DNA of 36,638 bases from DATATV01 sp035551355 (GCA_035551355.1 DASZNF010000112.1:1-36638), one strand, 5' to 3'; counted from the first letter of the stretch, positions 17,002 through 24,732 are shown. Numbers and translations are program-made. Notes: generated by a model not told the origin, from the sequence alone.

Positions 17002-17081
17002 CCGGCTTCGGTACCCGGCCCGAGCGGACTGAACGGCTTTGGTGCCCGGCCGAACGGGACTGACCGGCTTCGGTATCCGGG
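16990..17081. repeat. Three tandem imperfect copies of a 30-31-bp unit at the murA stop
   Basis: Copies at 16990-17020, 17021-17050 and 17051-17081 share the pattern GAACGGGACTGACCGGCTT followed by CGGTACCCGG. The first copy contains the last three codons and the TGA of murA. Copies 1 and 3 are the closest pair. Confidence 0.75.
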
Positions 17082-17120
17082 CTCGTACCTGGCTGGAGGA
17101 CGGCGGCGCTCCGCTCGGCG

Positions 17121-17495
17121 CTAGTCGTTCGGCTCGGTGTGCTCGTCGGTTTCCGCTTGCTCGCCGGTCTCCTCGTCGCGCAGCAGCACGTCGGCGGCGG
17201 CCGACGCATCCTGGGGGAACACCAGCACGCGCTGTCCGTCGCCGACCTCGGTGGGCACCGTGGTGGCGCGAATTCCGTTGCGCCGCAACAGATCCCGCGC
17301 GAACACGGCGGACTGCTCGGAGGGCGCCGACGCGACTTCGTGGAGCAGGCCGTAGTCCCGGGCCTTGGCCAGTTTGCGTTCCGCACGCCCGCTTCTGGCC
17401 GTCTCGCTGCCGAACGACCAGCGCAGCACGAGGGTCAGGATGAACACGACCACCGCGAGCACCAGCAACTCGTCCGTCATGTCGCCCAGGAGCAT
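17121..17495 (-). CDS. Membrane-anchored DUF2007-like protein
   Basis: 124 residues: one N-terminal membrane helix (about 7-25, DELLVLAVVVFILTLVLRW), a basic linker, then a small soluble domain (about 55-110) with SAVFARDLLRRNGIRATTV and QRVLVFPQDASAAADVLL. That domain resembles DUF2007, annotated as a putative signal-transducing domain, though the similarity is judged by eye. The acidic tail is rich in Glu, Asp and Thr. The ATG at 17495 has GAGGAGG eight bases upstream. A longer frame starting at 17564 lacks such support. It is divergent from ecm. Confidence 0.6.
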   Translation of the reverse strand: MLLGDMTDELLVLAVVVFILTLVLRWSFGSETARSGRAERKLAKARDYGLLHEVASAPSEQSAVFARDLLRRNGIRATTVPTEVGDGQRVLVFPQDASAAADVLLRDEETGEQAETDEHTEPND

Positions 17496-17623
17496 TCCTT
17501 CATCCTCCTCGTCCGGATTGGTCGAAACCAGCCAGCCGGACGAGTGGTTTGTGAGGTAGCGCACCGCCTACGCTGGTTACCGCTCAGTATCGTGAACCGA
17601 AAGGCGGCAACCCGGAGGTCACC

Positions 17624-19630
17624 GTGCCGTACCCGACAGATCACGAACGCGATCGCCCATGGGTGATGCGGACCTACGCCGGGCACTCCTCGGCCACCGC
17701 GTCCAACGCCCTCTACCGCAGGAACCTGGCCAAGGGCCAGACCGGTCTGTCGGTGGCGTTCGACCTGCCCACCCAGACCGGCTACGACCCGGACCACGAG
17801 CTGTCCGCGGGTGAGGTCGGCAAGGTGGGGGTGCCGGTCAGTCACATCGGGGACATGCGGGCCCTGTTCGACGGCATTCCGCTGGCCGAGGCCAACACCT
17901 CGATGACCATCAACGCGACCGCGATGTGGCTTCTTGCGCTGTACGTCAGCGTGGCCGACGAGCAGGGCGCGGAGCCGGAAAAGCTGTCCGGCACGACGCA
18001 GAACGACATCATCAAGGAGTACCTGTCCCGGGGCACCTACGTGTTCCCGCCCGGACCGAGCCTGCGGCTGATCACCGACATGGTGGCCTGGACCGTGCGC
18101 AACGTGCCGAAGTGGAACCCGATCAACATCTGCAGCTACCACCTCCAGGAGGCCGGTGCGACGCCGGTGCAGGAGGTCGCGTACGCGATGTGCACCGCGA
18201 TCTCCGTGCTGGACGCGGTGTTCTCCACCGGGCAGGTGCCCGAGGACAAGCGCGGTGACGTGGTGGCCCGCATGTCGTTCTTCGTCAACGCCGGGGTGCG
18301 GTTCGTCGAAGAGATGTGCAAGATGCGCGCGTTCACCCAGTTGTGGGACGAGATCACCCGGGAGCGCTACGGCATCGAGAACCCGAAACACCGCCGGTTC
18401 CGTTACGGCGTGCAGGTGAACTCGTTGGGGTTGACCGAATCCCAGCCGGAGAACAACGTCCAGCGAATCGTGCTGGAGATGCTCGCGGTCACTCTTTCCA
18501 AGGACGCACGGGCCCGGGCGATCCAGTTGCCCGCGTGGAACGAGGCGCTCGGCCTGCCCCGGCCGTGGGACCAGCAGTGGGCGCTGCGCATGCAGCAGGT
18601 GCTGGCCTACGAGACCGATCTGCTGGAGTACGCCGACCTGTTCGAGGGTTCGCCGGTGGTGGCCGCGAAGGTGGAGGACATCCTCACCGGGGCGCGGGCC
18701 GAGATCGACCGGGTGCAGGACATGGGCGGCGCGGTCGCGGCGGTGGAGACCGGCTACATGAAGTCGCAACTGGTGGCGTCGCTGGCGGCCAAGCGGCAGC
18801 GGCTGGAGTCCGGCGAGGACGTCATCGTGGGCGTCAACAAGTTCGACACCACCGAGCCCAGCCCACTGCAGTCCGAAGGCGCCGAGGCGATCCTGACCGT
18901 GGACCCGCAGGTGGAACGGCACGCCGCGGAGGCCATCGCCGCGTGGCGCGCCGACCGCGACCAGACCGTCGCGGACACCGCGCTGGCCGACCTGCGGGAC
19001 GCGGCCAAGACCGAGGTCAACCTGATGGACGCCACGCTGGCCTGCGCGAAGGCCGGGGTGACCACCGGGGAGTGGGCCGGCACGCTGCGCGAGGTGTTCG
19101 GCGAGTACCGGGCGCCGACCGGGGTGAGCGGTGCGCCGCTGTCCGGCAGCGGGTCGGAGCAGGCCGGTTCGGCCATCGCCCGGGTCCGGGAGCAGGTGCG
19201 GGCGGCCGAGGGGCAGCTGGGTGAGCGGCTGCGCATCCTGGTCGGCAAGCCCGGCCTGGACGGCCACTCCAACGGGGCCGAGCAGGTCGCGGTGCGGGCC
19301 CGGGACGTCGGTTTCGAGGTGGTGTACCAGGGCATCCGGCTGACGCCGGCGCAGATCGTGGCGGCCGCGGTGCAGGAAGGCGTGCATGTGGTCGGGCTGT
19401 CGGTGCTGTCCGGCTCGCACATGGAGGTGGTCCCCGCGGTGGTGGACGGCCTGCGCGCGGCCGGGGCCGAGGACGTGCCGGTGATCGTCGGCGGCATCAT
19501 CCCGCCGGAGGACGCGGCCCGGTTGCGGGAGCGCGGGGTGGCGAAGGTGTTCACCCCCAAGGACTTCGCGCTGACCGACATGATGGGCGAGATCGTCGAC
19601 GTGGTGCTGGCCTCGCGCGAAGCGGGCTGA
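17624..19630 (+). CDS. ecm: Ethylmalonyl-CoA mutase (MeaA/Ecm family)
   Basis: Coenzyme B12-dependent mutase that converts (2R)-ethylmalonyl-CoA to methylsuccinyl-CoA in the ethylmalonyl-CoA pathway. The 668-residue single chain starts PYPTDHERDRPWVMRTYAGH, the beginning of MeaA/Ecm proteins such as Streptomyces SCO6472, and lacks the longer N-terminus of methylmalonyl-CoA mutase. The catalytic barrel contains GLSVAFDLPTQTGYDPDH and SGTTQNDIIKEY. The C-terminal B12 domain has DGHSNG with the cobalt-ligand His548. The GTG start has GGAGG five bases upstream. Pathway partners hbd and ccr are in this window at 30686 and 36555. Ecm versus Mcm is decided by overall resemblance. Confidence 0.9.
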   Translation: MPYPTDHERDRPWVMRTYAGHSSATASNALYRRNLAKGQTGLSVAFDLPTQTGYDPDHELSAGEVGKVGVPVSHIGDMRALFDGIPLAEANTSMTINATAMWLLALYVSVADEQGAEPEKLSGTTQNDIIKEYLSRGTYVFPPGPSLRLITDMVAWTVRNVPKWNPINICSYHLQEAGATPVQEVAYAMCTAISVLDAVFSTGQVPEDKRGDVVARMSFFVNAGVRFVEEMCKMRAFTQLWDEITRERYGIENPKHRRFRYGVQVNSLGLTESQPENNVQRIVLEMLAVTLSKDARARAIQLPAWNEALGLPRPWDQQWALRMQQVLAYETDLLEYADLFEGSPVVAAKVEDILTGARAEIDRVQDMGGAVAAVETGYMKSQLVASLAAKRQRLESGEDVIVGVNKFDTTEPSPLQSEGAEAILTVDPQVERHAAEAIAAWRADRDQTVADTALADLRDAAKTEVNLMDATLACAKAGVTTGEWAGTLREVFGEYRAPTGVSGAPLSGSGSEQAGSAIARVREQVRAAEGQLGERLRILVGKPGLDGHSNGAEQVAVRARDVGFEVVYQGIRLTPAQIVAAAVQEGVHVVGLSVLSGSHMEVVPAVVDGLRAAGAEDVPVIVGGIIPPEDAARLRERGVAKVFTPKDFALTDMMGEIVDVVLASREAG

Positions 19631-19670
19631 CGACCGACGGTCCGGCGGATCGCCGCTCGCGCCGGCGTCA
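19628..19670. terminator. Nested hairpin between convergent ecm and Nudix genes
   Basis: CCGGCG (19642-19647) pairs with CGCCGG (19660-19665), and TGACG (19628-19632) with CGTCA (19666-19670). The outer arms include the stop codons of both convergent genes. There is no T-run. Confidence 0.4.
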
Positions 19671-20204
19671 CCCGGATCGGCGTTCGTGCAACAGGAGTTG
19701 GGCGTAGGCGGCGACCGACTGCGCGTCGGTGATCTCGCCGTCGGCGATCATCGCCTCGAATTCGGCGCGGTCGAACCAGGCCGCTCGCATGTCCTGCTCC
19801 TCCAGTTCGCGCTCGGGCGCGCCGACCTCCAGTTCGGTGGCCAGGAACACCCGCCCGCGCTGGCTGGACATGCCCGGGGCGACGTCGAGCAACCCGATCT
19901 GCACCAGTTTGCCCGCGCGCAGCCCGGTCTCCTCGCGCAGTTCGCGCGCGGCCAGTTCGGCCGGCGGGAGTTCGGCCCGGTCGGGTGCGGTGCCCTGCGG
20001 GAACTCCCAGCGGCGCAGGCCGAGTGGATAGCGGAACTGCTCGACCAGGTGCAGCTTGCCCTCGTGCAGCGGGATGACCAGGGCGTAGTCGGGTTTGTCG
20101 ACCACACCGTAGATGCCCGGCGAGCCGTCGCCGCGGCGGATGTCGTCCTCGCGGACGGTCATCCACGGGTTGGCGTACACCTCGCGTGATCGCAGCGACT
20201 CCAC
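19668..20204 (-). CDS. Nudix hydrolase, ADP-ribose pyrophosphatase-like
   Basis: A 178-residue Nudix protein. The catalytic core RELREETGL is intact; the N-terminal half of the box (GTAPDRAELPPAELAA) is two residues longer than the canonical GX5EX7REUXEEXGU spacing. The upstream YANPWMTVREDDIRRGDG and GIYGVVDKPDYALVIPL resemble the ADP-ribose pyrophosphatase group, but the substrate is not determined. GTG at 20204 is chosen because AGGA stands seven bases before it; a longer open frame would run into the divergent nucS gene. Confidence 0.82.
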   Translation of the reverse strand: MESLRSREVYANPWMTVREDDIRRGDGSPGIYGVVDKPDYALVIPLHEGKLHLVEQFRYPLGLRRWEFPQGTAPDRAELPPAELAARELREETGLRAGKLVQIGLLDVAPGMSSQRGRVFLATELEVGAPERELEEQDMRAAWFDRAEFEAMIADGEITDAQSVAAYAQLLLHERRSG

Positions 20205-20234
20205 ACCCGGATCCTGCCCGACCGGGGCGACCCC

Positions 20235-20240
20235 TACGCT
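20235..20240 (+). promoter_or_regulatory. -10 element of a leaderless nucS transcript
   Basis: TACGCT (TANNNT) followed by six bases and the GTG at 20247. The whole promoter must fit in or overlap the 5' part of the divergent Nudix gene, since the intergenic gap is only 42 bases. Confidence 0.5.
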
Positions 20241-20246
20241 GACCGG

Positions 20247-20906
20247 GTGCGTCTCGTGATCGCCCGGTGCCAGGTCAACTATGTCGGCCGACTGACCGCG
20301 CACCTGCCGATGGCATGCCGGTTGCTGCTGGTCAAGGCGGACGGGTCGGTGTCGATCCACTCCGACGACCGGGCCTACAAGCCGTTGAACTGGATGAGCC
20401 CGCCCTGCTGGCTGATCGACGACGGCGACATCTGGACGGTGCAGAACAAGGCCGGGGAGAAGCTGGTCATCTCCATCGACGAGGTGCTGCACGACTCCGC
20501 GCACGAGCTGGGCGCCGAGCCCGGACTGGTGAAGGACGGCGTCGAGGCCCACCTGCAGGAGCTGCTGGCCGAGCACATCACCACGTTGGGCGATGGCTGG
20601 ACCCTGGTGCGGCGGGAGTTCCCGACCGCGATCGGCCCGGTGGACATCATGGCCAAGGACGACGGCGGCGCCAGCGTCGCGGTGGAAATCAAGCGGCGCG
20701 GCGAGATCGACGGTGTCGAGCAGCTGACCCGGTACCTGGAACTGCTCAACCGCGACCCGCTGCTGGCCCCGGTGCGCGGGGTGTACGCGGCGCAGATCAT
20801 CAAGCCGCAGGCCCGGACGCTGGCCGAGGACCGCGGGATCCGCTGCGTCACCTTGGACTACGACTCGCTGCGCGGCATCGAGAGCGACGACCTCCGGCTG
20901 TTCTGA
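20247..20906 (+). CDS. nucS: Mismatch-specific endonuclease NucS/EndoMS
   Basis: The non-canonical mismatch-repair nuclease of Actinobacteria and some Archaea, which replaces MutS/MutL; it cuts both strands at mismatches. 219 residues: an N-terminal DNA-binding and dimerisation domain (MRLVIARCQVNYVGRL, then DGSVSIHSDDRAYKPLNWM) and a C-terminal PD-(D/E)XK nuclease with Asp133 in GPVDIMAKDD and Glu147-x-Lys149 in VAVEIKRRG. The C-terminal SDDLRLF is a likely sliding-clamp-binding motif. M. tuberculosis Rv1321 is the counterpart. The start is a GTG with a -10-like hexamer six bases ahead. Confidence 0.95.
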   Translation: MRLVIARCQVNYVGRLTAHLPMACRLLLVKADGSVSIHSDDRAYKPLNWMSPPCWLIDDGDIWTVQNKAGEKLVISIDEVLHDSAHELGAEPGLVKDGVEAHLQELLAEHITTLGDGWTLVRREFPTAIGPVDIMAKDDGGASVAVEIKRRGEIDGVEQLTRYLELLNRDPLLAPVRGVYAAQIIKPQARTLAEDRGIRCVTLDYDSLRGIESDDLRLF

Positions 20907-20969
20907 AACTCGTTGCGCTGACGGTGTTTCTTGGCCGAAGCAGGGCCTTCGAGGGGCTTCCCAGACCGG

Positions 20970-20985
20970 TAGAACGTGTTACAGT
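20970..20985 (+). promoter_or_regulatory. KstR-like operator overlapping a -10 element
   Basis: Bases 20970-20983 read TAGAACGTGTTACA, an exact match to the TnnAACnnGTTnnA form described for KstR, the TetR-type repressor of mycobacterial sterol catabolism. The -10-like TACAGT (20980-20985) overlaps its right half and is six bases from the ATG at 20992. A repressor bound here would cover the promoter. Which regulator binds is inference. Confidence 0.45.
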
Positions 20986-20991
20986 TTCGCG

Positions 20992-21780
20992 ATGATCCTG
21001 GATCGGTTTCTGGTCACTGACCGGGTCGCGGTGGTCACCGGCGCCGGGCGCGGCATCGGGGCGGCCACGGCGGTCGCGCTGGCGCAGGCCGGGGCGGACG
21101 TGGTGATCTCCTCGCGCACCGAAGAACAACTGCGCATCGTCGCCGAGCAGATCGAGGCCGCCGGGCGCAAGGCGCACGTGGTGCCCGCGGACCTGGCCGA
21201 TCTGGACGCCGTCGGCGCGCTCGCGCAGACCGCGCAGGACGTGTTCGGGCGGCTGGACATCGTGGTCAACAACGTGGGCGGCACGATGCCCCGGCCATTG
21301 ATGGACACCTCGCCGCGGTTCCTCGAAGCCGCGTTCCACTTCAACGTGTCCACCGCGCACGCCCTCACCCGCGCGGCCGCCCCGCTGATGCTCGCGGGTG
21401 ACGGGGGCGCGGTGGTCAACATCTCCTCCGTGCTCGGTCGCGAGGCAGGGCGCGGGTATCTCGCCTACGGCACGGCCAAGGCCGCGCTGGCCCACTACAC
21501 CGAACTGGCCGCGCTCGACCTCGCGCCGCGCATCCGGGTCAACGCGGTCGCGGTCGGGTCGGTGGCCACCTCCGCACTGGACATCGTCACCGGCAACGAC
21601 GAACTGCTTGGCAAGATCGAAAAAGCCACCCCGCTGCGCCGGATCGGCTCGCCCGAGGATGTCGCGGCCGCGGTGCTCTACCTGGTTTCTCCGGCGGGCG
21701 GTTATCTCGCCGGTCAGGTGGTGGGCGTGGACGGTGGCCTGCAAACCACCAACCTGGACCTCGGATTGCCTGACCTGTAA
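20992..21780 (+). CDS. Short-chain dehydrogenase/reductase (Rv0927c-like)
   Basis: A classical SDR of 262 residues. The nucleotide-binding motif TGAGRGIG is at 16-23; NNVGG replaces the usual NNAG; a Ser at about 146 and Tyr159-x3-Lys163 (YGTAK) form the catalytic set. The opening MILDRF and the ending TTNLDLGLPDL resemble mycobacterial Rv0927c as recalled; no alignment was run. The next gene is of the type encoded beside it there (Rv0926c). The substrate is unknown; the KstR-like operator hints at a lipid or sterol-related alcohol. The ATG lies six bases after a -10 hexamer, so the mRNA is probably leaderless. Confidence 0.88.
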   Translation: MILDRFLVTDRVAVVTGAGRGIGAATAVALAQAGADVVISSRTEEQLRIVAEQIEAAGRKAHVVPADLADLDAVGALAQTAQDVFGRLDIVVNNVGGTMPRPLMDTSPRFLEAAFHFNVSTAHALTRAAAPLMLAGDGGAVVNISSVLGREAGRGYLAYGTAKAALAHYTELAALDLAPRIRVNAVAVGSVATSALDIVTGNDELLGKIEKATPLRRIGSPEDVAAAVLYLVSPAGGYLAGQVVGVDGGLQTTNLDLGLPDL

Positions 21781-21802
21781 GGGAAATCGCGAAGGGACTT
21801 CG

Positions 21803-22870
21803 ATGTCGTATCGGGTCGTGCAATGGAGCACGGGCAATGTCGGACGGCACGCGATCGCCGGGATCGCCGCGCGGCCGGAGCTGGATCTGGCCGGCGTGTG
21901 GGTGTCCAACCCGGCCAAGGTCGGCACCGACGCGGGCACGCTGGCCGGGCTCGGGCGGGAGCTGGGCGTTCCGGCCACCTCGGACGCGGACGCGTTGCTG
22001 GCCGCGCGGCCGGACTGTGTCGTCTACACAGCCATGGCCGACAACCGGTTGCCCGAGGCGCTGGCGGATCTGCGACGGATTCTGCGCGCCGGGGTCAACG
22101 TGGTGGCCAGCGGACCGGTGTTCCTCCAGTTTCCCTACGGCACCGTGCCGGACGAGGTGATCGAGCCGGTACGCGCCGCCGCCACCGAGGGCCACAGCTC
22201 GATCTGGGTCAACGGCGTGGACCCCGGGTTCGCCAACGACGCACTGCCGCTGGTGCTGTCCGGGGTGTGCGAGCGCATCGATCAGGTGCGCTGCCTGGAA
22301 ATCCTGGACTACTCCACCTACGACAACCCGGCCGTGCTGCGCGACATCATGGGCTTCGGGCAGCCGATGGACGAGACGCCGATGTTGTTGCGGCCCGGGG
22401 TGCTGAGCATGGCCTGGGGCAGTGTGGTCCGGCAGCTCGCGGCCGGGCTGGACGTGGAACTGGACGCGGTGGAGGAGTGGCACGAGCGGTTGCCCGCGCC
22501 GGCCGACCTGCCGATCGCGTCGGGCGCCATCCCGCGCGGCACGATGGCCGCGCTGCGGTTCGAGGTGCGCGGCATGCGGGCCGGGCGGGCGGTGTGCGTG
22601 CTGGAACACGTGACCCGGTTGCATCCCGACCTCGGACCGGACTGGCCGCAGCCGGCCGGGCAGGGCTGCTACCGGGTGGAGCTCACCGGCGAACCGAACT
22701 ACACCGTGGACCTGCGGTTGCTGGGCAGCGACGGCGACCACAACACCGCCGGGCTCAAGGCCACCGCGATGCGGTTGGTCAACGCGATTCCGGCGGTGGT
22801 GGCCGCGCCGCCGGGATTGCTCACGGCGCTGGATCTGCCGCCGGTGACCGGGCGCGGACTGGTGGCCTAG
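21803..22870 (+). CDS. NAD(P)-binding oxidoreductase, dihydrodipicolinate-reductase-like N-terminus
   Basis: 355 residues. The N-terminus reads YRVVQWSTGNVGRHAIAG, a Rossmann fold of the type annotated as NAD(P)H-dependent amine dehydrogenase or DapB-N-like. VDPGFANDALPLVLSG and LEILDYSTYDNP are conserved in the family. The catalytic reaction is not established. GAAGGGAC precedes the ATG, and the gene lies 22 bases after the SDR stop, so the two form an operon. In mycobacteria a comparable pair is Rv0927c-Rv0926c, which suggests that the two enzymes act on one substrate. Confidence 0.82.
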   Translation: MSYRVVQWSTGNVGRHAIAGIAARPELDLAGVWVSNPAKVGTDAGTLAGLGRELGVPATSDADALLAARPDCVVYTAMADNRLPEALADLRRILRAGVNVVASGPVFLQFPYGTVPDEVIEPVRAAATEGHSSIWVNGVDPGFANDALPLVLSGVCERIDQVRCLEILDYSTYDNPAVLRDIMGFGQPMDETPMLLRPGVLSMAWGSVVRQLAAGLDVELDAVEEWHERLPAPADLPIASGAIPRGTMAALRFEVRGMRAGRAVCVLEHVTRLHPDLGPDWPQPAGQGCYRVELTGEPNYTVDLRLLGSDGDHNTAGLKATAMRLVNAIPAVVAAPPGLLTALDLPPVTGRGLVA

Positions 22871-22880
22871 CTGGGCTCGG

Positions 22881-22955
22881 TCAGGATTCGGTTTTCAGGC
22901 CCCGTCGGTACGCGGCCACCTCGTCGGCCAACGCGGCCGCCGTGCCCGCGGATTT
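22881..22955 (-). pseudogene. Possible 3' remnant of a lost minus-strand gene
   Basis: On the minus strand the frame ending in TGA at 22881 reads about 24 residues (TAAALADEVAAYRRGLKTES at the end), with the G/C-ending codons typical of real genes here. Upstream of it the same frame loses that codon pattern, where the plus-strand PucR remnant begins. The family is not recognised. Confidence 0.3.
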
Positions 22956-23439
22956 CGCGCCGGGGCCCGAGGTCCGGATCGGGATCGGGCTGGTGGGGGA
23001 GGCGATCACGGCGGCGCGGTCCTGGCGGGGGGCGCGCACCGCGTTGCGGTTCACCGCCGGGTCCCCGCTGTCGCCCGCGGTGGTCCGGTTCGACGAGCTC
23101 GGCGGGCGGGCGCTGCTCGCGGAATCGTTGTCCGGCACGGACATCGCGGCCGTGCCGGATGTCGCGTTGCTGGATCGGCTGGCCGCCGAACCGGTTGGGG
23201 CGGATCTGCTCGCGGTGCTGCATGCCTTCTGTGCCACCGATTCCGTGCGCAAGGCGGCCGGGCTGGTGTTCCGGCATCACAGCACGGTGGCCAGCCGGCT
23301 GGCCCACGCCGAACGGTCCCTCGGCTTCGCGCTGGACACTCCGGACGGCCGGTTCCGGCTCACCCTCGCCTTGCAGCTGCGCGGGTTGCGGATGAGCGAA
23401 CGGCCTTCTTCATCAGCACCACCTCGGCCGGGCACGTGA
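22942..23439 (+). pseudogene. C-terminal remnant of a PucR/CdaR-type transcriptional regulator
   Basis: The frame reads like the last third of a PucR-family regulator: SWRGARTALRF, VVRFDELGGRALLAE, then the helix-turn-helix region CATDSVRKAAGLVFRHHSTVASRLAHAERSLGF and a final RLTLALQLRGLR. The large N-terminal sensor part is absent. There is no ribosome-binding site at the first available start (GTG 22942). After about 23400 codon use decays before the TGA. It lies in a 647-base stretch between two intact genes and is most simply a deletion remnant. A short functional DNA-binding protein cannot be excluded. Confidence 0.6.
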
Positions 23440-23456
23440 TGGCGTCCATCGGCGGC

Positions 23457-23490
23457 GGCTGGGCCGCCGCCCTGGCCGGCTGGCCCAGCC
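23457..23490. terminator. Hairpin between the PucR remnant and the CtaG-family gene
   Basis: GGCTGGGCC (23457-23465) and GGCCCAGCC (23482-23490) form a perfect 9-bp stem with a 16-base, itself GC-rich, loop. It lies 28 bases beyond the stop of the minus-strand gene and could end that transcript. There is no T-run. Confidence 0.4.
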
Positions 23491-23517
23491 GCTGACCAGA
23501 AACCCGGGCCGGGGCGA

Positions 23518-24462
23518 TCAGCGGCGGCGGAAGCGTTCGGCGAGCTGGGGGTCGTTCTCCCACCACAGCCGGGCGGGTGCGGCGGGCTCGTCGGAGTCCG
23601 GCGCATCGGCCGCGGCGGCCAGCTCCTCCTCGTCCAGCCGCTGGTCGATCTCGGCCGCCTCGCGGGCGTCGTCCTTGGCCATCCGGCTCATCAGCGCGCC
23701 AAGGAACGGCAGCCCGGCCACGTCGCCGACCAGCCACAGCACCCCGGCGCCGATGATCTGGTCGGTGCGCAGGCTGGGCCCCCAGCTGCGGTGCAGCGCC
23801 TGGTAATGGCCCTGGGCCACGAGGTGCGGGGACAGCCACAACACCAGGCCGAGCGCGGCGTCGAAGATGACCTCGACGAAGGTGATCATCACCGAGATCA
23901 GGTGCGGGTAGTGGTGCGGCACCGGGTCCAGCTGCAACCGGCTGTAGAAGTAGGTGAATCCGGCCAGCAGCAGCACCAGCCGGGTGACCTGGTCGAGCGC
24001 CGCGTTGTCCAGCACCGCCGGGTACCAGGGCGTGAAGTACAGCGCCCAGGGCAGCGCGACCAGCAGCAGGGACGCGGTGGCCGGATAGGTCAGCACCCGG
24101 GCGAACCGGCCGGCCATCGCCCGGCGCAGCCGGTCCTGGCCGCGCTCGGGCAGCGAGCCGAGCGCCAGCGCCACCGGCGAGCCCATGGCCAGGCACAGCG
24201 GGGCCAGCATGAGCAGGGTGATCACCTGCGCGGCCCGGGCCCAGAACAGGATGTCGGCGTAACCGCCCAGGAACGAACAGGTCACCAGCAGGATCAGGGC
24301 CAGCCCGATGCCGAACGAGGTGGTCCGCGACCGCGGCCACGCCTCCGGGAACCGGCGCACACCGGCCAGATAGAGACCGCCGACCAGTAAGACGAAGACG
24401 ACCGCCGGGATGTCGAAGGTCCAGCCGGTCAGCGTCTCGGTGAGGGTCAGTGGCGTGGTCAC
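23518..24462 (-). CDS. CtaG/Caa3-type cytochrome c oxidase assembly protein
   Basis: A 314-residue membrane protein of the caa3_CtaG family with about seven hydrophobic segments. Conserved polar spots include PWALYFTPWYPAVLDN, the TYFYSRLQLDPVPHHYPHL loop with its two His residues, and TDQIIGAGVLWLVGDVAGLP. Members help copper delivery or assembly of cytochrome oxidase in Bacillus; the actinobacterial ones are less studied. An acidic cytoplasmic tail (about 250-300) is rich in Ala, Glu and Asp. The GTG at 24462 has GACACT six bases upstream, consistent with a leaderless start. Confidence 0.85.
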   Translation of the reverse strand: MTTPLTLTETLTGWTFDIPAVVFVLLVGGLYLAGVRRFPEAWPRSRTTSFGIGLALILLVTCSFLGGYADILFWARAAQVITLLMLAPLCLAMGSPVALALGSLPERGQDRLRRAMAGRFARVLTYPATASLLLVALPWALYFTPWYPAVLDNAALDQVTRLVLLLAGFTYFYSRLQLDPVPHHYPHLISVMITFVEVIFDAALGLVLWLSPHLVAQGHYQALHRSWGPSLRTDQIIGAGVLWLVGDVAGLPFLGALMSRMAKDDAREAAEIDQRLDEEELAAAADAPDSDEPAAPARLWWENDPQLAERFRRR

Positions 24463-24468
24463 CCCTCC

Positions 24469-24474
24469 AGTGTC
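24469..24474 (-). promoter_or_regulatory. Possible -10 element of a leaderless CtaG-family transcript
   Basis: Minus-strand GACACT (ANNNT core) followed by GGAGGG and the GTG at 24462. The GGAGGG abuts the start codon, too close to act as a normal Shine-Dalgarno. Confidence 0.35.
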
Positions 24475-24526
24475 GACCGACCGGGTTGTTGCCGGTGTGT
24501 GGGGTGGCGCGGTGCGCCGCGCGGCC

Positions 24527-24593
24527 TCAACATCTGCGCAGGAAACATGTCAACAAACGCACAGCGGCCGGGCGACTCCACAACGAATGCGCA
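24527..24593. repeat. Three spaced CAACA-type direct repeats upstream of the symporter
   Basis: TCAACATCTGCGCA (24527-24540), TCAACAAACGCACA (24550-24563) and ACAACGAATGCGCA (24580-24593) are imperfect direct repeats, 23 and 30 bases apart. They lie in the 270-base gap between the divergent CtaG-family and symporter genes and could be operator sites. No gene is supported in this gap. Confidence 0.4.
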
Positions 24594-24732
24594 ACGAGGT
24601 GGGTGGGCGTCAACCAGCCATGGCCGATATGTCGAACCGTGGAGTACCGTTCTCCCCCGACAGTTGTTGACGAATGTTGTTTGAAGATGTTGGTCTGGCC
24701 CGAGGCCGGACCGAACCTTAGGGGTGAGCCCG

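Noticed and set aside
16990..17081. CRISPR array
   Set aside because: The units are contiguous without spacers, and no cas gene is nearby.
17002..17120. Ribosomal RNA operon downstream of murA, as in mycobacteria
   Set aside because: The bases hold only tandem repeats and the next protein gene; no 16S sequence is present anywhere in the window.
23404..23450. Independent minus-strand gene starting MDAITC
   Set aside because: The frame loses coding character after about 17 codons and runs into the PucR remnant; kept only as part of the decayed region.
24541..24684. Short plus-strand frame starting at the ATG 24547
   Set aside because: Codon third positions show no GC bias, and the GGA before the ATG is too close for a normal ribosome-binding site.
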